Shown here: positions 51,603 to 61,416 of the stretch, piece after piece | Layout of the letters: each line of letters starts with the position of its first letter | Numbering within the stretch: position 1 is the stretch's first letter | NCBI GenBank assembly: GCA_020442165.1 | Contig: JAGRKV010000020.1 | Location: 56,385-120,384, forward strand | DNA length: 64,000 nt | Source of the DNA: Hyphomicrobiaceae bacterium | Lineage (GTDB): Bacteria; Pseudomonadota; Alphaproteobacteria; Rhizobiales; Hyphomicrobiaceae | Reading direction: 5' to 3' | Notes under the pieces: generated by a model | The model's input: only the letters and a program-made list of their open reading frames with translations | Database searches by the model: none | What the model was told of the DNA's origin: nothing | Made by a program: the position numbers and the translations under genes

Positions 51603-52622
51603 ATGCCCACAACGGAAGTACCAATGCCGCAGACACAGAAGAAGCCGGTTGTCATTGTCACGCGCAAGCTGCCGGATGTGATTGAGACTCGCTTGCGCGA
51701 GCTGTTCGATACCCGCATCAACGAAGATGACCACCCCATGACGCAGGCCGAGTTGGTGGCCGCCGTCAAGGATGCAGACGTGCTCGTCCCAACGGTCACT
51801 GATCGGATCGATCGTGCCGTCATCAGTCAGGCTGGTCCCAATCTGCGCTTGATCGCCAACTTCGGCACCGGCGTCGACAACATCGATCTCGACACCGCGC
51901 GCAATCGCGCCATCACCGTTACCAATACGCCCGGCGTACTGACCGAGGACACCGCCGACATGACGATGGCGCTGATCCTGGCGGTGCCGCGCCGTCTGGC
52001 GGAAGCCACAACATATCTGAAGGATCCGCGCACGCACTGGGCGGGCTGGTCGCCGACCTGGATGCTGGGCCACCGCATATTTGGCAAGCGCCTTGGCATC
52101 ATCGGCATGGGCCGTATCGGCCAGGCCGTCGCGCGCCGCGCCAAGGCTTTCGGCCTCCAGATCCACTATCACAACCGCCGCCGCGTCGCCGAGGACGTCG
52201 AGCGCGAACTGGAGGCGACCTATTGGGACAGCCTCGACCAGATGCTGGCCCGCATGGATATCGTCTCGGTCAACTGCCCGCACACGCCGGCGACGTACCA
52301 CCTGCTTTCGGCTCGCCGCTTGAAGCTGCTGAAGCCGACGGCTTACATCGTAAACACCGCGCGCGGCGAGGTGATCGACGAGAACGAGCTTGCGCGCATG
52401 ATCGAGCACGAGGCCATTGCTGGTGCAGGTCTGGACGTCTTCGAGCACGAGCCGGCCATCAACCCCAAGCTGCTGGCATCCGACCGCGTCGTTGCCCTGC
52501 CGCACATGGGCTCTGCGACGATCGAAGGCCGTGTCGACATGGGCGAGAAGGTCATCATCAACATCAAGACCTTCTTTGACGGTCACGCTCCGCCTGATCG
52601 CGTCCACCCGGCGATGTTCTGA
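51603..52622 (+). CDS. D-2-hydroxyacid dehydrogenase, glyoxylate/hydroxypyruvate reductase type
   Basis: A 339-residue NAD(P)-dependent enzyme of the D-isomer-specific family. The Rossmann motif is LGIIGMGRIGQAVARRAKAFG. The catalytic arginine is in VNTARGEVIDE, the glutamate in FEHEPAINP and the histidine in ALPHMGSATIE. The NRRR sequence after the second strand suggests a preference for NADPH. It probably reduces glyoxylate or hydroxypyruvate (D-glycerate dehydrogenase). A second ATG at 51624, with GGAAG upstream, is an equally good start. An SH3-protein gene next to irr and this gene is a common rhizobial arrangement. Confidence 0.93.
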   Translation: MPTTEVPMPQTQKKPVVIVTRKLPDVIETRLRELFDTRINEDDHPMTQAELVAAVKDADVLVPTVTDRIDRAVISQAGPNLRLIANFGTGVDNIDLDTARNRAITVTNTPGVLTEDTADMTMALILAVPRRLAEATTYLKDPRTHWAGWSPTWMLGHRIFGKRLGIIGMGRIGQAVARRAKAFGLQIHYHNRRRVAEDVERELEATYWDSLDQMLARMDIVSVNCPHTPATYHLLSARRLKLLKPTAYIVNTARGEVIDENELARMIEHEAIAGAGLDVFEHEPAINPKLLASDRVVALPHMGSATIEGRVDMGEKVIINIKTFFDGHAPPDRVHPAMF

Positions 52623-52811
52623 AGCCTGCGAACATCGCTTCATATGTAGTGGATTTGGGCCGCGGGCGAATGTCTGTGGCCTTTTCTTGTCCCCACAGCT
52701 CTGCATCCCGCAGCGCTCCGGTCAGTCTTGGCGCGGGCGGGCGCTTACCATGCTTTCAGATCAAGCGGAGAAGCGCTTGCTACAATCGCTCCCGTGCCAG
52801 ACGATCTCCCA

Positions 52812-52914
52812 GGGCATGTTTAGCTGAATTGTGCAGCGGTTCAGCGTGAAAAACATGCCCATGACAAAAGCAAAGAGCACGTTCCCGATTCCATCGAAAA
52901 TGAACGCGCTCTAG
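52812..52914. repeat. Rhizobiales-type intergenic palindromic repeat
   Basis: Two adjacent palindromes. The first has outer arms GGGCATGTTT (52812-52821) and AAACATGCCC (52851-52860), with a nested GCTGAA/TTCAGC stem (52823-52828, 52840-52845). The second has AGAGCACGTTC (52874-52884) and GAACGCGCTCT (52902-52912), one mismatch, ending in CTAG. The pattern resembles the mosaic palindromic elements (RIME-like) scattered through Rhizobiales genomes. It is the only copy I saw in the window. Confidence 0.75.
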
Positions 52915-52962
52915 GCAGGTGTCGCGACGGCGTCATCATTTCGAGAAGGTCAGGAGAGTGGC

Positions 52963-53436
52963 ATGCGGCGAGCAATCTTTCCGCTGATGTTGGTGGTGTG
53001 GACCACCCAGGTGCAAGCAACCGGACTCACGCGATGCCAGATCGATGCCCTTTGGAAACTGCAATTCTACACCCTTCGCCAGTCATGCGTGGCGCTGGGC
53101 TTGACGCATGAAGGGACAGCGGCGCGCATGCAAGTCCACCGCAATTTTCTCGACGGCAAATGCACGGATGAGGATAGCAAGTTTGCAGACCGGACGATGC
53201 TGGCTTACCTCGGCTCGGTCAATCCGATGCTCGTCAAATTAGCCCAGGCCAAACAGACACAGGCCTTTGGCGCGGAGGTGTGCAAGACGCTGGCAAGCGA
53301 GCTGAACAAGTTTGCCGAACGGTCGGGCAGCACACCCTACGTAGCCCCCAAGCCGACGCCGGATGTTTTGCCCGGGCGGGATGCAACCACTTCTCCCGGA
53401 AATGGCGCGGCGACCGAGCCTTCGCCCAAGCCGTAG
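52963..53436 (+). CDS. Small secreted protein of unknown function
   Basis: A 157-residue protein with a signal peptide (MRRAIFPLMLVVWTTQVQA) and an AGGAG site before the ATG. The mature part has four cysteines (in TRCQIDAL, RQSCVALG, GKCTDED and EVCKTLAS), consistent with two disulfides. It ends in a Pro/Thr/Gly-rich tail from about residue 125. I do not recognise the family. It follows a palindromic repeat and precedes an outer membrane protein, so a periplasmic role is reasonable. Confidence 0.65.
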   Translation: MRRAIFPLMLVVWTTQVQATGLTRCQIDALWKLQFYTLRQSCVALGLTHEGTAARMQVHRNFLDGKCTDEDSKFADRTMLAYLGSVNPMLVKLAQAKQTQAFGAEVCKTLASELNKFAERSGSTPYVAPKPTPDVLPGRDATTSPGNGAATEPSPKP

Positions 53437-53725
53437 ACCATCATCGATGGTGGCTGGGCACATAGCGCCGATGTGCTCGACTGCGTTTTAATGGAATGCC
53501 GTAACGTAAGGAATTAACATAATAAAATGCCAATATTGGGCCACGATGATGCCGTCGCGCCGCCACGCCCGTGTCGTTGATTGGCGTCGGCGGTCAAGCG
53601 TCGCGTGAGCCTCTGGGGGAGGTGCTTCGCAAATCCGCGCTACATCGGCCGGGGGCCGGATCGGGGGGAGTGTTCATGAACCCGCATCCGGGTGGCTGCT
53701 GTGGCGCAAGCCTGGAGCACCACGA

Positions 53726-54463
53726 ATGCATATTTCTTCTCGCTTCTATGCAGCGCTTCTAGCGCTGTCAGTTTGCACGGTCGCCTTTCTCACCATCACG
53801 GCAGCCAAAGCGGCAGATTTGTCGCGCATGGCGAAGCCCGCCGAAGTCTCTTCGGCCGAGCCGGTGTATGAGGCATCACCATCGATTTGGCGTGGGCTCT
53901 ACTGGGGTGCGAGCCTTGGCTATGGCTGGGGCGAGTCGGAGCAATTCTATGATCGCGCGGGCGAACACGGCGTTGCCTCGACGCATCCCTCAGGAGCGCT
54001 TGGCGCACTGACAGCAGGCTACAATTACATGTGGTCGCCGCGCTTTCTGCTCGGTGTCGAGGGCGACCTCGGATTGATGGACGTGAGTGCGGACGACAAG
54101 ATTGTTTTTGACGGCCATATCTACAAGACGTCGTTCGGGCCATTGTGGGGCACCGTCAGAGGACGCGCAGGCGTCGTCGTTGATCGCGCTCTGCTTTATG
54201 CGACGGCGGGCTGGGCATTCATGGACGTTGACGAAGTCTCAATCGGCAACACACCAGGCGAGACGGCAACGAACAAGGACTGGCGCTCGGGCTGGGTTCT
54301 GGGTGCCGGCGTCGAATACGCGCTGTTCCCAGGTGTCACCGGCAAGGTCGAATACCTGCACATGGATTTCGGCACATACGAGGGCTACTCGGCCAACGCC
54401 GAGTACTACACCTTCGACAACCGCGTTGATCTGATACGCACGGGCGTGAACTTCAAGTTCTGA
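53726..54463 (+). CDS. Outer membrane beta-barrel protein (Omp25/Omp31-like)
   Basis: A 245-residue outer membrane protein with a signal peptide (about 1-29, ending AAKAAD). The mature part has alternating strands such as WRGLYWGASLGYGWG, ALTAGYNYMWSPRFLLGVEGDLG, GTVRGRAGVVVDRALLYATAGWAF and VTGKVEYLHMDFG. It ends in phenylalanine (GVNFKF), the classic outer-membrane assembly signal. It belongs to the OmpA-like small barrels typical of Brucella and rhizobia; these affect outer membrane stability and host contact. GGAG lies nine bases upstream of the ATG. Confidence 0.92.
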   Translation: MHISSRFYAALLALSVCTVAFLTITAAKAADLSRMAKPAEVSSAEPVYEASPSIWRGLYWGASLGYGWGESEQFYDRAGEHGVASTHPSGALGALTAGYNYMWSPRFLLGVEGDLGLMDVSADDKIVFDGHIYKTSFGPLWGTVRGRAGVVVDRALLYATAGWAFMDVDEVSIGNTPGETATNKDWRSGWVLGAGVEYALFPGVTGKVEYLHMDFGTYEGYSANAEYYTFDNRVDLIRTGVNFKF

Positions 54464-54505
54464 AACAGTCGTAGCAGAAGTCTCGAAGTTAAAGAGCGGG
54501 GTGAG

Positions 54506-54548
54506 CGCGCGGTGCGGTCATTGGCGAAAGCTTGATCGGCACCGCGCG
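54506..54548. terminator. Hairpin between convergent omp and moeB genes
   Basis: CGCGCGGTGC (54506-54515) and GCACCGCGCG (54539-54548) form a perfect 10-bp stem around a 23-base loop, with partial outer pairing (GGGGTGA/TCAGCCCC). It lies between two convergent genes and probably serves both. CACTGCGCAA occurs twice just downstream, at about 54559 and 54578. Confidence 0.6.
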
Positions 54549-54610
54549 ACATCAGCCCCACTGCGCAAGATCAACGCCACTGCGCAATCTGTGAGCGGCG
54601 ACGCGGCCCC

Positions 54611-55444
54611 TCACTCGCTGGCACACGCTGCGGCGGGCGCCATGCCTTCGTGAATCGACAGGTCGCGAATGATGGGATTGCTTCCCGATAGCGCATTCTC
54701 CGGATCCCAGGCCACGCGCACGCTCTCAAAGCGGCCGCCCTTGGCATCGTAGATGAGAAGTCGCCCGGCAAGGCTCTCGCCCGTGCCGGTGATTTCCTTG
54801 AGAGCTTCCGCGGCCTGCAGTGTTCCGACAACACCCACGACAGCACCAAGCACGCCCACCTCCGAACAGTTGGCGACCGTGCCGGGCGGCGGCGCTTCAG
54901 GGAAGATGCAGCGATAGGTGGGATAGGGCGTGCCATCCGCGCCAGTCACATGCGGCTTGAATGTCGTCACGTAGCCGTCGAATGGCCCAACCGCAGCAAA
55001 CACCAAGGTGCGCTTGGCCAGGTAGCAGGCGTCCGAGACGAGATAGCGGGTCGCGAAATTATCAGATCCATCACAGATGATGTCGTAGCGGCCAATGATG
55101 TCCAGCGCATTGGCTGCGTCGAGCCGTGCATTATACGTTTCGACGTTCACATGCGGGTTGAGCCGCGCAATCATCTCTTTCGCGCTGTCCACCTTCGGCA
55201 TGCCGACGTGTGCCGTGTCATGCACGATCTGTCTTTGCAGATTGTCGAGCGAGACGACATCGTCATCGATCACGCCCAGCGTCCCAACACCCGCCGCGGC
55301 CAGATACATCAGGAGCGGCGATCCAAGCCCGCCGGCACCGATGATGAGCACGCGCGCAGCCTTCAGCTTCTGCTGCCCTTCGCCGCCGACTTCCCTGAGG
55401 ACCAAGTGGCGCTTGTATCGTTGGATTTCCTCTGGCGTCAGCAT
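54611..55444 (-). CDS. ThiF/MoeB/HesA-family adenylyltransferase
   Basis: This E1-like enzyme adenylates the C-terminus of a sulfur-carrier protein (MoaD or ThiS type). The ATP loop is VLIIGAGGLGSPLLMYLA. IDDDVVSLDNLQRQIVHDTAHVG and ICDGSDNFATRYLVSDAC complete the family pattern, and the thioester-type cysteine is in VANCSEVGVLG. Of the four zinc cysteines of E. coli MoeB only one equivalent (YRC) is left. From MLTPEEIQRYKRH at 55444 it has 277 residues; the frame is open to 55534. It lies 19 bases downstream of cysK, so a role in sulfur transfer for molybdopterin, thiamine or cysteine is plausible. Confidence 0.88.
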   Translation of the reverse strand: MLTPEEIQRYKRHLVLREVGGEGQQKLKAARVLIIGAGGLGSPLLMYLAAAGVGTLGVIDDDVVSLDNLQRQIVHDTAHVGMPKVDSAKEMIARLNPHVNVETYNARLDAANALDIIGRYDIICDGSDNFATRYLVSDACYLAKRTLVFAAVGPFDGYVTTFKPHVTGADGTPYPTYRCIFPEAPPPGTVANCSEVGVLGAVVGVVGTLQAAEALKEITGTGESLAGRLLIYDAKGGRFESVRVAWDPENALSGSNPIIRDLSIHEGMAPAAACASE

Positions 55445-55463
55445 TCCGTCTCCGATCTTGCAC

Positions 55464-56468
55464 TCATTGAGCCGGGGGCGGCGGCTCAGCGAAAAGGTCG
55501 GTCGAGATGTAGCGGTCTGCAGCCGAAGGTGCAAAGGTAACGATCATTTTGCCGGCCATGTCGTCGCGCGCGGCAATGGTCAGTGCAGCGGCCACGTTGG
55601 CGCCGGTCGAAATGCCGCCGGGAATGCCTTCCATGCGCGCGAGCAGCCGCGATACCTCGAAGGCGAGTTCATTGGGCACGGTTACGATTTCGTCGATCAG
55701 GCTGCGATCAAGGATCGACGGCACGAAACCCGCGCCGATGCCTTGTATCTTGTGCGGGCCTTTTTCGCCTTTCGACAGCATCGGGCTTGCGGAAGGTTCG
55801 ACCGCAATGACCTTCAGACCGGGCTTGCGCGCCTTGAGAACACGGCCGCAACCGGTCAACGTGCCGCCCGTACCGACGCCGACGACGATGGCATCGACCT
55901 TCCCGCCGGTGTCCTTCCAGATCTCCTCCGCAGTCGTCTTCTCATGAACGAGTGGGTTGGCCGGATTGTCGATCTGCGCGGGGATCAGCGCATTCGCGGT
56001 CGAGGCTGCGAGCTCCTCGGCCTTCTTGATCGCGCCGGGCATACCTTCTGCTGCCGGTGTCAGAACGAGTTCAGCCCCCAGATGCGCCAAGATCTTGCGC
56101 CGTTCGAGCGACATCGATTCCGGCATCACCAGGACCAGCCGGTAGCCCCGAGCGGCAGCGACGAAGGCAAGCGCGATGCCGGTGTTCCCGGAGGTCGGCT
56201 CAATCAGCGTCGTCTCACCCGGCTTGATCTTGCCCATCGATTCCAGCGTGTCGATCATCGATACGCCGATGCGGTCCTTGACGCTGGAGAGTGGATTGAA
56301 GAATTCCAGCTTGAGCAGAACGTCGGCCTTGGCACCCGAGGCCTTGGCCACCTGCCCGAGACGGACGAGCGGCGTATGCCCGATTGTCTCTGCAATGTCC
56401 GCATAGATGCGCCCCCGTCCCCATGACTGCGTAGCGGCGAGTGTCTTGATGTCGGGCATATCGTTCAT
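55464..56468 (-). CDS. cysK: Cysteine synthase A (O-acetylserine sulfhydrylase)
   Basis: CysK makes cysteine from O-acetylserine and sulfide with PLP. The Schiff-base lysine is K64 in [13 protein letters not shown], and the substrate loop is [10 protein letters not shown] at about 91-100. [16 protein letters not shown] is the phosphate-binding region. From the ATG at 56468 the product has 334 residues, with GCGAGG upstream; the frame is open to 56666. It is the first gene of a two-gene unit with the MoeB-like protein. Confidence 0.95.
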   Translation of the reverse strand: MNDMPDIKTLAATQSWGRGRIYADIAETIGHTPLVRLGQVAKASGAKADVLLKLEFFNPLSSVKDRIGVSMIDTLESMGKIKPGETTLIEPTSGNTGIALAFVAAARGYRLVLVMPESMSLERRKILAHLGAELVLTPAAEGMPGAIKKAEELAASTANALIPAQIDNPANPLVHEKTTAEEIWKDTGGKVDAIVVGVGTGGTLTGCGRVLKARKPGLKVIAVEPSASPMLSKGEKGPHKIQGIGAGFVPSILDRSLIDEIVTVPNELAFEVSRLLARMEGIPGGISTGANVAAALTIAARDDMAGKMIVTFAPSAADRYISTDLFAEPPPPAQ

Positions 56469-56760
56469 GGCTTGGAACCTCGCAATCGGAGAGCAGCTGT
56501 TAAGGTGCAGGTGATGTCCAGAGTGACGCGCGTGGAACGGTTGGATCAGAGCTGTCAGAGCTTGCCGTGCTGAAAGACTTTTCGGTTCAGCGCAAGAAAC
56601 AGCTGCAAGGCAGTCTTCGACGGAGCGGTTGGGAATGACCGCTTGTCCGCGCGTTTGTCGCAGCAATTGCGCGCTATCTCAAGCGGAAGGGCATGTAAGA
56701 AATTTGTTGCAAGGCAGCATGATGGGGCACGTCGTACTGCGTTCGCCTTCGACTGGGGCG

Positions 56761-57324
56761 TCAGCTTTTCGCACCTTTGCGCTTTGACGCTCCGGCCTTG
56801 CCTTTTTTGCTGCTCGTTTTGCCTTTTGCTGGCGATTTGGTCGTTTTCCGTTCCGTTGAACGAGTGCCGGTGGAGCCGAAACCGCCCGAGCCGCGCAGGG
56901 TTGCTGCGGCGCGCAATCTCTCAACGAGGCGTGCTTGCGCAACCTGCGCGATCACCATCTGGGCGATGCGTTCCCCACGAGCGATCCGGAACGGGGCGTC
57001 TCCAAGGTTGACGAGCAGAACCTTGACCTCGCCGCGATAATCGCTGTCGATTGTGCCTGGGCTGTTGAGCACGGTCACGCCATGCTTGAAGGCAAGCCCG
57101 GAGCGCGGCCGCACCTGTGCCTCCGTGCCCCGGGGCAATTCCAGTATGAGCCCTGTCGGCACCAGCGCACGCGCGCCAGGCGCCAGCGTCATCGGCGCGT
57201 TGGTGGGGACCGCAGCATAAAGATCGAGCCCCGCCGCCTCCTCGGACTGGTAGGCAGGCAGTGGCAGATCGGCGCCATGCGGCAGGCGCACGACTCCAAC
57301 GGAAATCGCCGTGCGCGTCGTCAT
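56761..57324 (-). CDS. dut: dUTPase with a lysine-rich C-terminal tail
   Basis: Dut hydrolyses dUTP to dUMP, keeping uracil out of DNA and feeding dTMP synthesis. All five trimeric dUTPase motifs are present: [32 protein letters not shown] and [10 protein letters not shown] (146-153 region). After motif 5 comes an extra 34-residue tail (154-187) with 13 lysine or arginine residues and one acidic residue, in a K-S-P-A-K-G-K pattern like histone H1 tails. The product is 187 residues, against the usual 150-165. Its ATG overlaps the coaBC stop by four bases. Confidence 0.95.
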   Translation of the reverse strand: MTTRTAISVGVVRLPHGADLPLPAYQSEEAAGLDLYAAVPTNAPMTLAPGARALVPTGLILELPRGTEAQVRPRSGLAFKHGVTVLNSPGTIDSDYRGEVKVLLVNLGDAPFRIARGERIAQMVIAQVAQARLVERLRAAATLRGSGGFGSTGTRSTERKTTKSPAKGKTSSKKGKAGASKRKGAKS

Positions 57325-58601
57325 TCGGCGGCATCCTTGCGCGAGGCAAAATGAGCCGCAATGCGCGCGATGAGCTGCTCTGCAACGGCGGACTTGCTCA
57401 TCTCAGGCCATGTCTCGACGCCGTTAACCGTCACCAGATGCACCAGGTTATGGTCGCCGCCCATGATGCCGGTCTCCGGCGACACGTCGTTGGCAACGAT
57501 CCAATCCGCATTTTTGGATTTCAGCTTCCCCGCAGCGTACTCCGCGACATCATTCGTTTCGGCGGCAAACCCCACGATGAGCTGGGGGCGAGATGGCCCC
57601 GAAGCCGCGATCGTCTTCAGGATGTCCGGGTTCTCTGTCAGCGAAAGCTTTGGCGCCTTGGCGCCGACCGACTTCTTGATCTTCTGCGTGCCGGGCGTTG
57701 CAACGCGCCAGTCTGCAACCGCCGCAGTGAAGATCCCAGCATCAGCCGGTAGTGCCGATTGTGCCGCTTCGAGCATCTGCGCGGCCGTCTCGACATGCAC
57801 CACGTCAACGCCGGCGGGATCCGGCAGAGAGACAGGTCCGGAGATCAGTGTTACGCGCGCGCCTGCCGCTGCCGCCGCTGCCGCGATGGCGTGACCTTGT
57901 TTGCCCGATGAACGGTTGGCGATGTAGCGCACCGGATCAATTGGCTCGTGCGTAGGCCCGCTGGTGACAAGCACATGGCGGCCGGCCAGCAGCTGGGCGG
58001 GCAAGCCGGATGCCCGTCCCGTCTTCGATGCAGTAAGTGGTATGGCGCGCGCCTTGCTGCGATCGAGCGCTGCAAGGATGGCGGCCAGAAGCTCCGGCAC
58101 CTCTGGCAGACGGCCAGGACCGGCTTCGCCACGCTCGGCCATCTCGCCAACTGCCGGCTCGATGACAGTGATGCCATCAGCCCTTAGCTGCGCGACATTG
58201 CGTTGCGTCGCAGGGTGCATCCACATGCGCGGGTTCATGGCTGGCGCAACGAGCACCGGCTTATCGGTTGCCATCAATACGGTAGAGGCAAGATCGTCGG
58301 CATGGCCCCCCGCCATCTTGGCAAGCAGGTCTGCAGTGGCAGGAGCGACGACGATAAGTTCCGCCTCGCGTGAAAGCCGGATATGGCCGATCTCGCGTTC
58401 GGCATTAAGATCGAACAGGTTCGTGAATACGGGTTCGTTCGATAAGGCGCCGACCGAAAGCGGGGTGACGAACTGTTCGGCAGCCCTGGTCAGTACCACC
58501 CGCACCCCGATCCCGCGTTCTTTCAAACGGCGGATGAGGTCGAGACATTTGTAGGCAGCGATCCCGCCGCCGATAATGAGTACGATACGCCTGTCGGTCA
58601 C
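57321..58601 (-). CDS. coaBC: Bifunctional phosphopantothenoylcysteine decarboxylase/synthetase CoaBC
   Basis: CoaBC carries out two steps of coenzyme A synthesis: joining cysteine to phosphopantothenate (CoaB) and decarboxylation (CoaC). The CoaC half has IGHIRLSRE with the catalytic histidine and the PAMNPRMW motif. The CoaB half starts near residue 205 with [28 protein letters not shown] and has [15 protein letters not shown]. At 426 residues the length is normal. It overlaps dut by four bases (ATGA), the pairing seen in many proteobacteria. Confidence 0.96.
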   Translation of the reverse strand: MTDRRIVLIIGGGIAAYKCLDLIRRLKERGIGVRVVLTRAAEQFVTPLSVGALSNEPVFTNLFDLNAEREIGHIRLSREAELIVVAPATADLLAKMAGGHADDLASTVLMATDKPVLVAPAMNPRMWMHPATQRNVAQLRADGITVIEPAVGEMAERGEAGPGRLPEVPELLAAILAALDRSKARAIPLTASKTGRASGLPAQLLAGRHVLVTSGPTHEPIDPVRYIANRSSGKQGHAIAAAAAAAGARVTLISGPVSLPDPAGVDVVHVETAAQMLEAAQSALPADAGIFTAAVADWRVATPGTQKIKKSVGAKAPKLSLTENPDILKTIAASGPSRPQLIVGFAAETNDVAEYAAGKLKSKNADWIVANDVSPETGIMGGDHNLVHLVTVNGVETWPEMSKSAVAEQLIARIAAHFASRKDAAE

Positions 58602-58873
58602 GGTTTTCGGGCCAGGTTCATGTCAACGGGGCGGCGGATGCGCCCGAAGTGAAGATTTCTGAGCGCCGCCACGCCCGCGATGGGCGGGCGCGCCAACGCT
58701 GAAGCAGAACATAACATAGCTGTCCGGCCAATACGTTAAGCCATAGTGTGCGGCACGAGCGGGCACGGTTTCTGGAGCCCGGGCACTCTTGGCACCAGTT
58801 GTCGCAATTCCGGCATGTAGAGGGCCTAGTGGGTAGGATGCGGCATGGGTCGGGTAGCACGCAAGGGGGCGTC
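58602..58873. other. Divergent intergenic region, no gene seen
   Basis: About 270 bases between coaBC and the TPR gene. It must carry both promoters. A frame opens at 58748 in phase with the TPR gene, but its N-terminal part lacks a ribosome site and looks non-coding. Confidence 0.35.
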
Positions 58874-59569
58874 ATGCGCTGGGGCAAGGGCTTGAAGGCG
58901 GGTTGGCAAGGATCGCTTCGGTCAGCCGTTGCATCGCTGCTCGTTCTCTTTACGGCGGCAATTCTCCCGGGCGCGGCCATTGCCGATGCAACTTCCAACG
59001 ATGCCGCCAGCGATTGCTTCAACGAGAATAGCGCTCGGCGCATACCCGGTTGCACCGCCTTGCTCGATGGCAGCGCCAAGTTGTCGGCCAACGAACGCAG
59101 CCTCGCCCATGCCATGCGCGCCCTCGCCTACGCCCTGCAGGCCCAATACGAGTTGGCCCTGCGGGATTATGACGAGGCAATCCGCCTGAAGCCGGATTTC
59201 GATGTCGCCCTCAACAATCGGGCTTGGGCGCTCTTCAAGATGAACCGCTACGCCGAAGCCATGAGGGACGTCGAAAAGGCGTTGCGGATGGCACCGTGGA
59301 GCGCACATGCATTCGACACACGCGCGCATCTCCACCAGGTCGAGGGCCGGCTGCAAAAGGCGCTGTCGGACTACCTGCTGGCCATGCGCTTTGGCGGCGA
59401 GAAGCTCGTGAAGCTCTATCAGTGCGGCCTTGAGGCAAACGGTTTGTTCAAGGGGCCGATCGATGGTGTCGAATCGGAAGATTTGCGCAAGGCGCTCGTT
59501 TCGTGCGTGCGTGACAAGAGCTGCGATCCGCTTCCCCCCGATGAGGAATGCCGGCGGCCAACGTCTTAA
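58874..59569 (+). CDS. Secreted TPR-repeat protein
   Basis: A 231-residue protein with an N-terminal basic region and signal/anchor (SAVASLLVLFTAAILPGAAIA). It has about three tetratricopeptide repeats: RSLAHAMRALAYALQAQYELALRDYDEAIRLKP (one unit), VALNNRAWALFKMNRYAEAMRDVEKALRMAP and AFDTRAHLHQVEGRLQKALSDYLLAM. The end (GLFKGPIDGVESEDLRKALVSC) resembles a peptidoglycan-binding motif. TPRs mediate protein contacts; the partner is unknown. AAGGGGG precedes the ATG at 58874. It converges on glpK. Confidence 0.85.
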   Translation: MRWGKGLKAGWQGSLRSAVASLLVLFTAAILPGAAIADATSNDAASDCFNENSARRIPGCTALLDGSAKLSANERSLAHAMRALAYALQAQYELALRDYDEAIRLKPDFDVALNNRAWALFKMNRYAEAMRDVEKALRMAPWSAHAFDTRAHLHQVEGRLQKALSDYLLAMRFGGEKLVKLYQCGLEANGLFKGPIDGVESEDLRKALVSCVRDKSCDPLPPDEECRRPTS

Positions 59570-59614
59570 GGTCCCGGTAAGGGCAGGTCGGCCCGATCAT
59601 TTTGGTTGAACGCT

Positions 59615-61126
59615 TCAATGGGCGGATGTCGTCGCGTTTGCGTAGCGAATGACTGCTTCGACCGCGGCTTTCCAGCGCGCATAGTTGGACTCGCGTTGAG
59701 AACGGTCGGCACGCGGCGTAAACCGGCCGTGCGCGCGCCACGATTTGGCATAGCCCTCCTGGTCAGGCAGAACACCGGCCTTCGAACCGGCAAGCCATGC
59801 AGCCCCCATTGCCGTCGTTTCCAGCACGGCGGGGCGCTCAACTGCGGTATCGAGCGTATCGGCGAGGCACTGCAGCAGCCAGTCGCTGGCGACCATGCCG
59901 CCATCGACGCGCAAGGCGGTCGCCCGCCCTTCAGGCCAGTCGGTTTGCATCGCCTCAATGAGGTCGCGGGTTTGATTAGCCGTCGCCTCAAGCACCGCCC
60001 TGGCGAGCTCTGCTGGCCCGGTGTTGCGGGTCATTCCCATGAGCGCCCCGCGCGCTTCGGGTTCCCAGTAGGGCGCGCCCAGGCCGACGAACGCCGGGAC
60101 AAGGATGACCTGTTGGTTGATGTCGGCAGTTTCAGCGAGGAGATCGACCTCGGCGGCAGCGGCGATGACCCCAAGCCCGTCGCGAAGCCATTGCACTGCA
60201 GCCCCGGCAACAAAGATCGCGCCTTCGAGCGCATAGGTGGGCACGCCGTCAAGTTCGTAGGCAATAGTGGTCAGGAGCCGGTTGTGCGAGGTGATTGCAT
60301 CGGCGCCTGTGTTGAGCACCGCAAAGCAGCCCGTTCCATATGTGGCCTTCATCATGCCGGGCAAGAAGCAGGCTTGGCCGAGCGTGGCCGCGTGCTGGTC
60401 CCCGGCTATTCCGAGGATTGGTATCGCCGCGCCGAACAACTTCTCTTCCGTTGAGCCGAATACGGCATTCGAGGAGCGGACCTCGGGGAGCACGCTGACG
60501 GGCACGTCAAAGGCGTCGCAAAGTGTCAGGTCCCACCGGCCCTTGTGAATGTCGTAGAGCGCTGTCCGGCTGGCGTTGGTGGCGTCTGTTGCATGCACCC
60601 TGCCGCCCGTCAGCCGGTACAGCAGCCAACTGTCGACGGTGCCGAAGGCAATGTGTCCAGCCTCCGCCGCGGACCTCGCCCCCTCCACGTTGTCGAGCAG
60701 CCAGCTGATCTTGCTGGCCGAGAAATAAGGGTCGAGGCAGAGTCCCGTTCGTGCCCTGAGATCCCCCTCAAGCCCTTCGGCGGCGAGCTTTCTGCACAGC
60801 GCGGCGGTCCTGCGGTCCTGCCATACGAGCGCCCGGTGGATCGGCCGCCCGGTGCGCCGGTCCCAGAGGATGGTGGTCTCGCGCTGGTTGGTGATGCCGA
60901 GAGCGGCAACGGAATGCGGTGATACATTTCCAGCAGCAAGAGCAGACCGCACGGTTTGAACGGTGCTGGCCCAAATCTCATCGGGGTCATGCTCGACAAA
61001 TCCTGAATCCGGATAGTGCTGGGTGAACTCTTGCTGCCCCGCACCAAGCACGGCGAGGTCGGCATCGAAGGCAATTGCGCGGCTGGAGGTTGTGCCCTGG
61101 TCGATGGCGAGTATCACGGTTTTCAT
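59615..61126 (-). CDS. glpK: Glycerol kinase
   Basis: GlpK phosphorylates glycerol to glycerol-3-phosphate, feeding lipid synthesis and catabolism. The FGGY-family signatures are present: [14 protein letters not shown] at the N-terminus, [22 protein letters not shown], and [28 protein letters not shown]. The 503-residue length is normal. It is not flanked by glpF, glpD or glpR, so it appears to be a stand-alone gene here. It is divergent from the aldolase gene. Confidence 0.96.
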   Translation of the reverse strand: MKTVILAIDQGTTSSRAIAFDADLAVLGAGQQEFTQHYPDSGFVEHDPDEIWASTVQTVRSALAAGNVSPHSVAALGITNQRETTILWDRRTGRPIHRALVWQDRRTAALCRKLAAEGLEGDLRARTGLCLDPYFSASKISWLLDNVEGARSAAEAGHIAFGTVDSWLLYRLTGGRVHATDATNASRTALYDIHKGRWDLTLCDAFDVPVSVLPEVRSSNAVFGSTEEKLFGAAIPILGIAGDQHAATLGQACFLPGMMKATYGTGCFAVLNTGADAITSHNRLLTTIAYELDGVPTYALEGAIFVAGAAVQWLRDGLGVIAAAAEVDLLAETADINQQVILVPAFVGLGAPYWEPEARGALMGMTRNTGPAELARAVLEATANQTRDLIEAMQTDWPEGRATALRVDGGMVASDWLLQCLADTLDTAVERPAVLETTAMGAAWLAGSKAGVLPDQEGYAKSWRAHGRFTPRADRSQRESNYARWKAAVEAVIRYANATTSAH

Positions 61127-61416
61127 ACCGGCGGCTCCGCGGTGAGCATCAAGGGTGATGGTGAATCATTTTGCCAAAGGGTGGGAGGCAGCCAAACCGT
61201 GCCGTCAAGCATACTCTTGTCTTGACAGGGTGTCGCAGTGAAACCATTGTGCGCGCACCGTTGTCGCCGGGCCGCGCCGCGGATTAAAAAAGTTCAAAAC
61301 GGTCCCGAGTCTAGGGAGACGAGCGAGGGGCGATGCGATGAGTGTCGCCCCTGCGCTTTTTGTGGCAGTAGTGACGCCTGGGATGGGACGTGCGGACCAC
61401 GCACGACGATCGCGCG
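61127..61416. other. Divergent glpK-aldolase intergenic region
   Basis: About 290 bases without a supported gene. It must hold the promoters of glpK and the aldolase; no clear operator palindrome was seen. Confidence 0.35.

Noticed and set aside
55095..56426. 443-codon open frame on the plus strand
   Set aside because: It is antisense to moeB and cysK.
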